Assembly (NCBI GenBank): GCA_029237695.1
Contig: CM055265.1
Coordinates: forward strand, 219,407,679-219,471,678
DNA: 64,000 nucleotides
DNA from: Conchocele bisecta
Lineage: Eukaryota; Mollusca; Bivalvia; Lucinida; Thyasiridae
Direction of reading: 5' to 3'
The notes under the pieces are model-generated. The model worked only from the letters and a program-made list of their open reading frames with translations. It was not told the DNA's origin and searched no databases. Below, piece by piece: positions 1-10,516 of the stretch (the stretch's first letter is position 1; each line of letters opens with the position of its first letter). The translations under genes were made by a program, and so were the position numbers.

Positions 1-2446
1 CACATATAGGGCCATATATGATATATATATATATATAAATAGACCAGTAGTGTAGGAAACTTGGCTTGGAAAACCACTACTAACTTATAACAGAACTACT
101 TCCGGGGCATCATCAGCCTTAGAGCTGTCATGTTTCTTAACCATTTCACCCCTAAGTAACTGGAGTGGATTTTGATACGGTAATTTTCCGACAAATCCAA
201 TCATCACAGAATGATTTTCAGACTAGTTCATTTATGGAAAGGGGGTGTTCTTGTTCTCAAAAATATGAAATTGGTTGCAAATGTGCAGATCCTGATGGGA
301 CGGCTCGTTACGAGCCGCCTCATCTGGATCTACACTGTTTGCTAATACCACTACATAGGCCTGCAGTGTTGACAGGGTTAATTTAAATTACAAATTCCAC
401 CAATTCTAATGTCAACGATGTTTCGGAAGTTTTTTTCTTTAAATTTACTCGAGATTTTCCAAGTGCGGTAACCTGCTTATAATGTTGCTGCATATATGGC
501 TATACTGAATACAGAACTTGGTCATGATGCAACTACATACGAGACACGCCCTGTGATTTCCGACATCGGCGTAATTTCATGAAATACGTTTACAAAATTT
601 AAATTATTTTCCGTAAATGGTGGCAAAAGTTGACAAAATGTTCAGAGTACATGCGGAATTATATTTTGCATGTACTCTCGAAGTTCTGTCAACTTATAAC
701 ATTATTTAGAGAAATCGGACTTATGGCATTTGCGGTCAGTGTATAGCAAGACCAGACTGTGCACCAGTCATTCCGTCAGTGAAACACCCGGGATTCTTCT
801 ACTAGTTGTACGCATAATCATATTCCACACAATATACTCTTGACTACACGAGTGTGGCGATACATTACCACACGCAATTACGATAATTTCATGTTTCACC
901 CACTTTCTTTCAAAAATGTGAAATGTACTTACTTTATGGATTAGTTTAAACATATTTTATTGCTCTAAATTTACAATGTAACTTTATAGTTAATACATAC
1001 AGGTTAATTTAGAAGAGCAAACGGGTTGGGCTACAAGTTTTAGCAACATTAGTTACAGCCCGTCCCAATTGCTTATTACATATATATAAAGTGGTATAGT
1101 AGTGGTAGGTAAATAATTATGATGTTTTACATATTCTGTAGAGCAAGTATATATACAAACATATATATACACATACATACACACACATAAATACACATAT
1201 ATAACACATATATATATATATATACACATATATATACATATATATACACAAATATATCGATATGCACATGAGCACATCAGTCTAGGTGTTGAAACAATAA
1301 GTTTTTCATAAACAGTCATATTAATGTGCTCATGATAAATCGAAAATAAACAATAAAACAGGATAAGTGTTCAATGTGCTGCACCAAATGTCCTCATCGC
1401 ACACACTCCAGAATCTAGGACCACGATTATGAGACCCCCCGAATATGCTCTCGTACCCCATACTCGAAATCAAAAACTTTATGGTTGTAGTTACCTCCCA
1501 TTCTCGTGTAGCGAGCCATTATGTTTGTCCAGGACAGCTGGCTACACGAGTGGGACAGTACAAACTCAAACTGTTGTAACCCTCACGCACTTTCGATTTC
1601 GATATTGACGTGAGGGTTTTGGCTATTGTATAATAACCAACATACATGCAACGGGAACTCAAGTAAACCCACCATAGTCTCTACCTCCATGCATTTGGAG
1701 GATGAGAACTGCTGGGTTAGGGTATGTACAGTTATTTTCTGCTTCATCCAAAATGAACTAGAGTAAACCTGATGTACCCTTCAGTAGAAACCAGAGTCCC
1801 ACCCCCAAACCAATAGTGCATTTTGTGTGAATAAGATTATAAAACTCTTTGTTTCGACCTGCTGGAATATTGTAGCTACACAAAACTGCTTGTCTTATCA
1901 TTTAAATGTCTCTCGCATGAACAGTGAGTGGATAATTAGAATGTTTCACGTAGGCGTTGGGATAGTGATCAAGGTGCGGTGTTAATGTGTATATAAGGGG
2001 TAGTATGTGCACATATTATTTTTCCGTTTACATAATATTATGTAGTTTTGTACTTGATCTTCGATGAGCTACGTTATACATGCATATTTAGATCTGTTTG
2101 TACTAGTATTATTAATATTTTGTACAATTATTCTGTCACAAATACTGGGCTCATTTTATTACGCTACATTAAGTAGGGACATGCACAGCAGATGAGATTC
2201 CATTCAATAGAAACATTTATATTCACATGGGGCTCACCATAATCACCTGACCAGTTCGAATTTCAGTGAATTCCATATTCCAGTAAATGTCCTTTATCCA
2301 ATGTTCATTTTGCTCTGTAATATGACAACTTTCTTTTCAGTACTTCACTTTTCCCTGATTCATTCTAGTTCGCCTCTACTTGCTTTTTTGATGTAGGAAG
2401 ATTTTTCCGTTGAGTCTCAGCTGCTCATCCTGTTTGTCCCCCGATT
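1..2446. other. Non-coding flank with microsatellite and small hairpins
   Basis: I see no gene here. The stretch is AT-rich. A TA/CA-type microsatellite lies at about 1145-1255. A short inverted repeat at about 1024-1069 begins GGGCTACAAG and ends in CAGCCC, and is also found near 43436. A hairpin at about 1578-1619 has arms AACCCTCACG and CGTGAGGGTT. The short open frames in this stretch, including one made of translated microsatellite, show no recognisable protein. Confidence 0.6.
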
Positions 2447-3532
2447 ATGGAATCACCTAATGTATGTCGATATTTCTCTGTATACAGGATGAGGATAGGC
2501 CTCTTTGTTGTCTTGCAGTCCCGGATGAAGGGTTGTAGATCTTTCACAAGTTTCGAGCTATATATTTGCCTTTCCAGCATACTGCTTCGTTGCGGAGACA
2601 TTCATCCGAACCCAGGACCGACAAAAAACATACCTACCACAAGTACAAACATTACTGAACTAATCCAACACAAACTGTCCATTGTTCACTATAACATTCA
2701 AAGCTTCATACATAAAATCTACTTTACTCCGAACTTTCTGACTTTTCTGACTGATATTCTTTGCTTCACAGAAACATGGCTCACAGACAACACCTCCTCT
2801 GCTGACCTTCTCTATACACACTTCGAAGCTCCATTTCGACAGGATAGGGCGACCGACGCTCATGGCGGTCTATTGGTCTATGTAAAGCAGCAGGTTTTTT
2901 CTATCAGACGACATGATTTGGAGGTACCAGGGACTCAATGCATATGGATTGAAATTCATCAACAAAATACTCGCACACTGGTTGGTACTTTCTATAGACC
3001 TCCTAACGCACCCGCCGTTGTCATGGCTTTGATTGAAAATTCTATTGGTCTAGCATTTGATACTGGTGTTTCTGATATTATAGTAACAGGTGATTTGAAT
3101 CTTGACATGCTAAAAACTCATTCGGTAACGAAGATCAACAATATCTCACAACAATACAGTCTCACGCAATCAATTACGCAACCAACCTACTTCACATAGA
3201 CCAGTTCGTCACTTATATACATTTTTCTCACTTCATCAGATGTCCAGGTTGTATTATCCAGCGTGGGAGAACCGTTTCTAGACCAGCACGTTAGATTTCA
3301 TAGCCCTATCTTTCTACTTCTGAACTATGCAAAACCTCGCACTCAAACATATACACGCAACATATGGAAATATGAACAGGGTGACTATCATACACCTAGA
3401 CATTCAGCTGACACATTCAAATGGCAATCCCTAATTCATCCAGACATCGATAGATATGCACACAATATCCCTTCTAAGATTTCTCAATTAGCACATGATT
3501 CTATTCCTAATACGATTGAACAACGCCGATAG
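2447..3532 (+). pseudogene. Non-LTR retrotransposon (CR1/Jockey-like) endonuclease fragment
   Basis: The translation matches the apurinic-type (APE) endonuclease that nicks target DNA for LINE retrotransposition. Visible motifs are HYNIQSF, CFTETWL (catalytic Glu), TFYRPPN and TGDLNLDM (Asp/Asn). The usual SDH motif near the end reads RFHSPI, so its Asp is lost. Residues 49-58 spell CGDIHPNPGP, a 2A-like peptide ahead of the domain. One reading frame spans the feature but has an in-frame TAG at 3197-3199 and ends at TAG 3530-3532. The same frame can be followed weakly to about 3720. No reverse transcriptase follows, so the copy is cut off on its 3' side, which is unusual because most LINE copies lose their 5' end. 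Confidence 0.8.
2597..2620 (+). other. 2A-like peptide codons before the endonuclease
   Basis: Eight codons read D-I-H-P-N-P-G-P. This ends in the NPGP signature of 2A-type ribosome-skipping peptides. Such peptides are known at the same place in several animal non-LTR retrotransposons. The Glu of the usual consensus is His here, so activity is uncertain. Confidence 0.5.
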
Positions 3533-3847
3533 CTTCTCATCAGTCGGGAGTGCATCAAAGTTATCTTGGACCTACATGGCACCACTCGCACCACCAGTAC
3601 TAATACGCTGGCGTTTGCCGCGTTTTTGGAGAGTTTGCAAATAAAAAATTTCCTCACTGGAAGAGGGAGATCTGCCATCTTGACTCAAATAAACAAAGCT
3701 ATTGCTATCATATCGGGTTGAAGCCTTGTTCTGTGCACCCCTGCCACCCGACCCCGCGATTCCGAACACCACGTCCCCAGGCCCCTCCTCTAGCTGCCAT
3801 GGTACATAGTATATTCCAAACTTGACAGAAACATTAAAAACATATGT

Positions 3848-4045
3848 CTAGAATATCCCAGATGTGCTCAATAGGGGGGACATCGAGCTGTAAGATGGCC
3901 AATTCATCACGCCAATTTTGTTTGTGTGTAGCCTTGCCACATGATCGCGTGCATTGTCGTGTTGCAAGATGACGTCATTGTCCCGAACAAAAGGCACAAC
4001 AACCACACATTGAGCTGTTAAGGTCCCAACAAGGTTTACCACCAC
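3848..4045 (-). pseudogene. Tc1/mariner transposase fragment
   Basis: The 65-residue translation contains a block like the middle of Tc1-type DDE transposases: a V-P-F run, then LQHDNARDHVAR (second catalytic Asp in DNAR-x-H), then a WP-S-YSSMSPLLS block standing where WPA-SPDLSPIEH is usual. The third catalytic residue region is already altered. No N-terminal DNA-binding region, no terminal repeats and no further domain are visible. It is a short inactive relic. Confidence 0.7.
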
Positions 4046-4090
4046 TAAATATGTTTCCTATATAACGTATCCAATGACAACACATTTTCC

Positions 4091-4375
4091 AATACTAGTC
4101 AAACGTAGGTCAGCAGAAAAAAGCAGTCTAAACCTTGATCCATTGACTGTGAAATTAAAGACAAATTCCTAGACTAAGTATAATTTCATACTGCAGAACG
4201 TGCAAACTTTTCAGAACTGATTATTATTACAGTAATATTTACAGTGTCTTTAAATTCATAATGGAAACGCCCATTCAACGTATTGCGTTTGTATCCCAGT
4301 ACATTACATTAGCGACACGTTACGTCGCACGACGTTGTTGGTTCGTTAACGTTTGTTTGACGTCATTACAATACA
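4091..4375. repeat. Dispersed repeat family A, copy 1
   Basis: This stretch closely resembles 28043-28330 in the same orientation. Both begin near ACTAGTCAAACGTAGGTC, share AGACTAAGTATAATTTCATA and CGCCCATTCAACGTATTGCG, and end in a run rich in ACGTC and CGTCA words. No coding potential was recognised. The ends are not sharp, so the class is unknown. Confidence 0.65.
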
Positions 4376-4477
4376 TGACGTTCATCGTCGTTGTCAATAA
4401 CGTCACGCCATTGACCGACAACGTTGCTGTTCCAGCAATTGCGACACAATGACGTAACACAATATTCTTAATTTTAA

Positions 4478-4987
4478 AGGTACATGCCCAGTCAGTAGGC
4501 ACAAAATGTTCTTTACAGGAATTAAATAAGTGTATAATATTGTTTCACTATTACACAAGTTCTAAATATTACGAGTGCCCGCTATGCAGGTATAATCATT
4601 TAGTAATATTTATTTTGTTGAGAATGATGCGCGGTGGTATGGTATCAGGCTATTTTCATATGCAAATGAGGCATGCTATTTGTTAATTATTTGTACTAAT
4701 TAAATGCGTCACCCTAAAAAATAGTATTTTCGACAGATCATCAAATATGATCTTTGCACATCAAAACATAAATACAGAGAGTAAATAGCCATGTCCGTTA
4801 ACAGTTTAAGGAAACACGGTTATCGCCCCTGATGTCAGTGTGGAAATTTACAGCTGATATAAAACGTATAATAATGCCAATCAATACGTGGGGTAATGGT
4901 GAAAGAATGTTTATTTTGCCTAGAAATGTCTCGGATGACGTCCATGATATAAATAACATGTTGTGCCTGCAGAGTGCGCATGTACCT
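4478..4987. mobile_element. MITE with TTAA target site, full copy
   Basis: The 510-bp element starts AGGTACATGCCC and ends in the diverged reverse complement GGCATGTACCT-type sequence (here CGCATGTACCT). It is flanked by TTAA at 4474-4477 and 4988-4991. The terminal repeats extend through the GTAGGCAC block. TTAA duplications are typical of piggyBac-type transposition, so I infer a non-autonomous piggyBac-like element. Other copies lie at 37443-37935, 38654-38868, 38873-39140 and 56837-60502. The weak ORF at 4832-5071 is only translated MITE sequence. Confidence 0.8.
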
Positions 4988-5451
4988 TTAACGCCATATT
5001 GGCTTATTTACATTTTTAAATCTATCAGAGAATGCGGAGTAAATATAAGTAATATAACCATGGGATTTTGAGTTTACTATGTTGTCAATACATTTGGTCT
5101 GTTTGAAGTTTGCGAGGAGTCCATCTGACTCTGCGCTCTTTAAACAGACCAAGTGTATTTTACACCCCAGTAAACGCAACAGCTCATGGTTTTATTCCTT
5201 AATTGAAGACTGTTATATTCTTGGCTGTATTCCATAATGCTGACTGTGTGAAAAAGTTTTCAGAAATAAAAACTGATTAATTTAATTGCACATCCCTTAT
5301 TTTGGTAGGTATGTTTTTCTTTCTGCACAATTTCATCGATTCCAAAATACAACATTTTTCGGAAAATCGTAAACGTCATAACATTTAACTTTGAAAACCA
5401 CCCCATAGACATATTCGAAAAACCCGTGACTACAAATTGGAAAACATAATA

Positions 5452-5668
5452 TACAATGGAATCTCTCTAAACCGGATACCATTGGAGGTTGCCAGTGTGT
5501 CCGGCTTAGAGAGGTGACACTGTAAATCATACGCATGACTATACAAAGGAATGCGGATGTGCTTTGCAAACTTGAACAGGCATTATCATCAGAGATATAT
5601 GGCAATAGGTCCCATAACATTAAGTATACAGAGGCTGCCTGTGTGTTCGGTTAAGCGAGGCTTTACTG
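5452..5668. mobile_element. pogo/Tigger-like MITE
   Basis: The ends read TA-CAATGGAATCTCTC and end in TTTACTGTA. Internal copies of the same inverted end (GTGTCCGGCTTAGAGAGGTG) occur. The sequence matches the style of pogo/Tigger ends (CAGTGGAACCTC) with a TA target site. Related pieces lie at 6527-6599 with 11788-11914, at 26509-26552 and at 43355-43428. It has no coding capacity. Confidence 0.55.
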
Positions 5669-5738
5669 TATTTTTCCACAGCCAGACGATTGACAGATTT
5701 GACCAAATATGCATAAAAACAGTATCTACAGATCATAG

Positions 5739-5892
5739 GAATGAATGACCTTTTTGCGGAATTTATCGGGGTATAAACTTGGAAAAGTCGCGGGAATACT
5801 GGACGAAGGCCGGAAGGCCTCGTCCAGTATTCCCGCGACTTTTCCAAGTTTATATCCCCGATAAATTCCACAAAAAGGCCATTCATTCGTTA
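5739..5892. repeat. Near-perfect foldback (hairpin MITE)
   Basis: Two arms of about 70 bp are inverted copies, meeting at GCCGGAAGGC. The left arm includes AAACTTGGAAAAGTCGCGGG and the right arm carries its complement. The loop is almost absent, so the transcript or single strand would form a long hairpin. There is no gene. Confidence 0.85.
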
Positions 5893-6089
5893 TAATTCCA
5901 GCATTTGAAATCAATTCATCAAGAAAATCTGTTTATTTTCCGTTTTCTTAAGAATTATTTTAACTGCGCCTCACGGTTACTGAAAGTAGTTCGGCGTGGC
6001 AGTTCACTGGGATATAAATTTTGCACAGAGACTTGCTACGGGCCAATCAAATGTTAGCGAATTGTGTAAATACTTTTGTGCTGGAATTA

Positions 6090-6152
6090 TTGACGCATAT
6101 TTCATTGGTTGACAGGGACAAGATGTCCCTGTCAACCAATGAAAAATGCGCC
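6090..6152. repeat. Short perfect-arm hairpin
   Basis: Arms centred on ATTGGTTGACAGGGACA and its complement are separated by three bases (AGA). The outer arms GCATATTTC and GAAAAATGC are slightly imperfect. There is no gene. Confidence 0.8.
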
Positions 6153-6339
6153 AATCTGTAGATTCAGCGAAATGAAATACATGAACAACTCCAAATGTAA
6201 GAAAAATACATTTTTCGACAAATGCGGCATTTCGAATGTTGCCACCGATATACACATCCTTAGTTGCATTTGAATCAATACATTTTGCCACACGTTACTA
6301 CGGAAGCCCATTAGGGCCACTTCACTTTTTTTTAATTTC

Positions 6340-6485
6340 CATTTATTCAAGATGTTTTTTTGAATTTTCAAGTTCTTTTCTTGAATATTCAAGATCTTTT
6401 CTTGAATTTTCAAGAAAAGATCTTGAAAATTCAAGAAAAGAACTCAAAAATTCAAGAAAACATATTAAATTTTCAAGATTTGTTC
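6340..6485. repeat. Palindromic tandem repeat of a 15-16-bp unit
   Basis: The unit is close to TTCAAGATCTTTTCTTGAA. It repeats tandemly and is nearly self-complementary, so both strands give open frames of lysine/leucine-rich repeats. Those frames are simple-sequence artefacts, not genes. Confidence 0.75.
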
Positions 6486-6599
6486 TACTACTACACCGAT
6501 GAACGTATTGAGAATGATATACCATGTACAGTAGAACGTATCTATACCGGACACGCAGGCAGTCTGTGTATCCAAACTTGTATGGGTTTCATTGGTATA

Positions 6600-6743
6600 A
6601 GTAGTATAGAGGGAGTCAAAATGATACCCGCAACCATTATGTCGTTATTGAGCGGTATTGTAGCTCCCACCACCAACTAAATTAAGTTGGTGGTGTTATT
6701 TAATGAGAAAAAGTGGTCTTGTAGTCCCAATTATATTGGAGAT
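6600..6743 (+). repeat. Left TIR of the Polinton-like element
   Basis: About 144 bp are matched in inverted form at 11649-11787. The TIR holds an internal hairpin (CCCACCACCAAC facing GTTGGTGGT) and the blocks TTATTGAGCGGTATTGTAGC and AGTCCCAATTATATTGGAGA. A related copy begins at 62837. Confidence 0.85.
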
Positions 6744-7027
6744 TGGGATATTTTATATTCCAACACCGCATTTTCCTCCTCCAATATAGCTAATTTATTC
6801 CGTAGATCAGCAACTAATTCTACCAACTCTAGTCTACCACGTTCACCTTTAGCCACCTGGCAGCGCAGTTGCTTATGTCTACAAAGAGTTTGGGCACTAA
6901 CGAATTTACAAGGGCATCTGGGGCATTGAAATTGTGGGGCGACACAAGGAAATTTTCTACGTCTCGATAGATGCCTTCGTAGATAGTCTTTACACGCAAA
7001 AGTCTTACAACAAGTCACACACTCCAT
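6731..7027 (-). CDS. Two-finger C2H2 protein with coiled-coil tail
   Basis: The 98-residue protein has two C2H2-like fingers: CVTCCKTF followed by H-x4-6 basic residues, and CPRCPCKF ending in H and C residues. A leucine-rich segment (LELVELVADLRNKLAILEEE) follows and should form a short coiled coil. It is probably a DNA-binding protein of the element, but no function is established. The ATG lies 15 bp from a 16-bp motif shared with the element at 49.5 kb, so transcription probably diverges from the polymerase gene. The 3' end overlaps the inner edge of the left TIR. A second copy without its ATG lies at 63331-63594. The frame is intact, which stands out in this decayed element. Confidence 0.65.
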   Translation of the reverse strand: MECVTCCKTFACKDYLRRHLSRRRKFPCVAPQFQCPRCPCKFVSAQTLCRHKQLRCQVAKGERGRLELVELVADLRNKLAILEEENAVLEYKISQSPI

Positions 7028-7041
7028 TATATATGTATATG

Positions 7042-7100
7042 TATATGTTCAATTGGACGCGAAAAAAGCATGATGTAAATTTTTCACGTCCAATTGAACA
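7042..7100. promoter_or_regulatory. Divergent promoter region with inverted repeat
   Basis: A 14-bp inverted repeat (TGTTCAATTGGACG at 7046-7059, complement at 7087-7100) lies between the zinc-finger gene and the rightward genes. Read toward the zinc-finger gene it contains TCCAATTGAACATATA, which also occurs upstream of the large gene at 50030-50046 and 55540. This placement suggests a shared promoter or operator. The regulatory role is inference. Confidence 0.5.
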
Positions 7101-7141
7101 GGTAAATTTCATAGGTTATAACAAAAGTATATACAGAAAAT

Positions 7142-7378
7142 ATGATAACGCCAGAAACTAGAGCAGAAATAGAAAGTTTGAGAAGAGAAGCCGAATCTCT
7201 TGGTATTGTCTATAGCAACCGTCTGCGCGTTCATGGGTTAAATAAGCTGATGAACGCCATTAAGAATGAGGCGTTTACACGTCGAGTAGGTAGGGCATAC
7301 TCCAGAGGTGCCTTCACAAATGCCGTCTTGGGGTCTCAAGAGTTAACCACTCAAATAGGAAAACGACTACAAGTATAG
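7142..7378 (+). CDS. Small ORF upstream of polymerase, function unknown
   Basis: The 78-residue product is basic and predicted helical (many Arg, Glu and Leu residues). I do not recognise it. It lies in the same frame as the polymerase and ends at TAG 7376-7378, three codons' distance before the next ATG at 7385. It may therefore be either a separate small protein or the detached N-terminus of the polymerase gene. Confidence 0.4.
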   Translation: MITPETRAEIESLRREAESLGIVYSNRLRVHGLNKLMNAIKNEAFTRRVGRAYSRGAFTNAVLGSQELTTQIGKRLQV

Positions 7379-7384
7379 AGTATA

Positions 7385-10300
7385 ATGGGACTGAGAACGG
7401 CCGCCCTGCCGGCTTCCCCCGCCGTAGTTAAACCAAAGCGTAAACTTAAAACCGCCCTCCTACACGCGATAGCTGACGAGGGCGAGTCTATTCTAGCGGT
7501 TAGAGACGAAGAGATGGAGAAAGTCGAGCAGGGTAGACGCACGTTCACGTTCTCATTTAGGAAACGCGTAGAAAAGGAAATACCTGATAGGATAGTAGAG
7601 AAATTAACAAACTTCCACCTAAGATATTCATACTCCTACAAACTACAACACATTGAGGAAAAAGATCACCGAGGTCGCGCAAAGACGATAATATTTAATA
7701 AGAATCTTGGGGGGAGTCGGTGGATGGACTCCTTAGGTGAAGTAGAGAAATGGGCGAAAGATAACGAGAAAAAGAGGATGGATATAGATAAAGTGGAGAG
7801 GCCCAATACGAAATGGACGTTCGTGAGGTGGGAGCAGGTTGATGTAAAACTAGTGTAGCGAACACGAGGAGTAGATCTCGGGCTGACTTCCAAACACGCG
7901 GCTGGTGGACCTCTCCCAGACTGGTTGAGGAATAAGAAAGGTATGTACTCGTTAGACAAATACAACGATGAGCTGTGTCTATTCAGGTGCCTAGCCATTC
8001 ACGGCGGGGCGCGATCAAACAAATGTAACGCCCAAGCCAGAGAGATGAGTGCTAAGTATTTCGGTAAGAGAGAGCCTGTGCCTATTCCGCTAGACGAGCT
8101 GAAAAAGGTTGAAGAGAAGTTTAAGGTGGGTATAGAAGTATATCAGCCAACAGAGAGTGGAATATAGTGGTTGAGGAAGGCACCAGCATACTATGAGGAG
8201 GTAGGTACAAAGCATATGACCATAGGCATCAACAAAAACCACGTGTTCCTGATAAAAAACCTAAAAGGTCTGTCGAAAACGTACGCCTGCGACACTTGCA
8301 AACAGAGGTTCACGAAAGCTAGTAACGTTACTTGGCACGGACCCAAGTGCATGAAGGGCGCGACACACGCCGTATGCGAAGGGAAAGTTATCGAGCGCCC
8401 TCGCTCCGCGTTCGAGAAGGCCTTCTACCCAAAGAGTGTTGGAAGCCTAGGGGCACTTGATTGGATGGCGCCTGTTGAGAGTGAGGAGAACGTGCACATC
8501 CACCACGAGCATTGTGGGCACGGCGGGGAGAGGTGGATCTGTGGATCTCCAGTAGATGGATACTGCAAGGAAAATAACACGGTGTACCAGTATCACGGGT
8601 GTTTCTGGCACGGCTGTCCAAAACATCACCTGGCGAGATGGTACGAGTTTCGCACCAGCATCAAGCGGGATAAAGAGATCCGTGAAGCAGGAATTAACCT
8701 AGTGATAATGTGGGAGTGTAAGTATAACAGAACCGGCGCTAAGATTAAGACAGGATGTCCCACCACACTGTACCCGTACCAGATTGTATACGATGTTCAA
8801 GCGTATCTGAGTAAGGAAGGGAGGACCGACCAAACACCAGACCTATCGTACGAGACAGAACACGTGCCCGTAAGCGTTAGCATAGGGGACAGCCTGTCCG
8901 GAACCGTATCTCACATCTGTGACACGGATCCTGCCAAACTGGTAAGTAAGTTCATAGAAGATCTGCATGAGAGGGGTAGGGACATTCGCGAAGAAGTGGG
9001 TCGCCGGTACAGTTTCGAGGACACGGAGCACCTCAGGCCTCGTCAAGTGGATGAGATAAACAGGTGTATAGATCAGGTCCCAGTGTTGGGTTTCAACTGC
9101 AGTAGGTATGACATCAACCTCATCAAGAAACATCTGGTAGGCAAGCTGGCAGACACGACCACGAAAGTTATGGTAGTCAAGCGGACTAACGACACCATAT
9201 TTCTATTCACTCCGGAATTCAGATTTATGGACGTTCTCCTGTATCTTGGTCCGGGAGTCAGTTACGATAAGTGGATTAAGGCATACGACTGCTCATCTCA
9301 AAAGTCTTTCTTCCCGTATGAGTGGTTTGATTCTGTAGACAAGCTAGACTATCAAGGGCTCCGTGACATAGAGCACTGGTATTCCAAACTCAGATGTGAG
9401 ATGCTGGTAACCGAGGAGCAGCTGGAGGAGTGCAGGAGAATTTTTGAGGAGAAAGGAATGAGAACATTTAAGGACTGGGTGAGATACTACAACGATCTCG
9501 ACGTATCACCTTTTTTAGAGGCATTAGGTAAGATGTGTGACTTTTAAAAACATAGAGGAGTAGATATATTCAAAGACGCCGTTACCCTGCCAGGAGTAGC
9601 CATCCAATATCTGATGCGAGGAACGGCGTCGGCAAGTGCTGGTATCCCGGGAAAAGCTGGATCCGGACCGAAGACTGGCCAGCTGTATGCCCCAGAGAAA
9701 GAGACGTACGAGATGTTGCAGGGAGCTCTAGTCGGAGGACCGTCTATCGTGTTCACCAGATACGCCGAGGCAGGTGTTTCAAAGATACGCCCAAACAGTA
9801 AGGGTGAAGGGAAACCGTGTCAGGCAGTCCTCGGGTACGACGCTAACGCCTTCTTTCTGTCGACACTCAAAAAAGAGATGCCGTGCGGTAAGGAAACAAT
9901 ACACCACAATAAGATACCCCACAACCAAAAGATCATACACAAGTTCTGTCAACGGGTACACGGGGAAGCGATTACTGGTTCGGGTTTGCCGAGGTGGACA
10001 TAGAAGTCCCCGAGAGCCTGAGAGAAAAGTTTGAAGAGATGTCTCCGCTGTTCATAAACAGGGTAGTTGAAGAGGAGGAGGTTCCAGAGCACATGCTCCA
10101 GTATCTGAAAAAGACAGGCAGGAATCGAGGAGGCGGAAAAGAATTAGTGGGCATGCTGTCGGCAAAAAAGATGCTGCTGTATGCCTGGCTGTTGAAGTGG
10201 TATCTAGAGCACGGGCTAGTGATAACAGGCCTCCACAGGATCCTAGACTACGAAGCTGGAAAACCTGGGCTGTTCAAGATGGAGTTCCATTGAGATAGAA

Positions 10301-10516
10301 CTATAGCGCTATCCAGTGAGTGTTACTTCGTAGAAAAGCTGGCTGAGAGCGAAGACTCCAAGTGGCATCCGGCCAGTCACCAAAGACGCGCGCTGACCAC
10401 ACAACCAACCCCGGGAGTAGTGAAGCATTCCTCTAAGGGAATGAGTAAGAGAACCAACAGCGTGAGTTGGAATATATATAAGAACGCGTTGGAAGGCCAG
10501 AGACGTGGGTGAGGGG
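7385..10516 (+). pseudogene. polB: Protein-primed DNA polymerase B, broken and missing its palm
   Basis: This matches DNA polymerases of Polintons and adintoviruses. In order: an N-terminal region; the DELCLFRCLAIH block; a Cys-rich segment (CDTCKQRF...C); the VDGY and YHGCFWHGC block; exonuclease motifs YDVQAYLS (about 8789), GFNCSRYDINLIKKHL (about 9090) and YYNDLDVSPFLEAL (about 9488); polymerase motif A YDANAFFL (about 9838); and the tail KGMSKRTNSVSW (about 10440). Exonuclease motif I has Gln (codon 8798-8800) where Glu is expected. In-frame stops lie at 7856 (TAG), 8165 (TAG), 9545 (TAA) and 10291 (TGA), with a frameshift near 9965. Motifs B (GNSAYGKT-like) and C (DTD) are missing between about 10290 and 10400, so the gene cannot make an active polymerase. 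Confidence 0.85.

Noticed and set aside
4832..5071. Apparent protein similarity between ORFs at 4832 and 37224
   Set aside because: The similarity comes from the shared end of the TTAA MITE, not from a gene.
6360..6680. Repetitive Lys/Leu-rich ORFs on both strands
   Set aside because: They are translations of a self-complementary tandem repeat.
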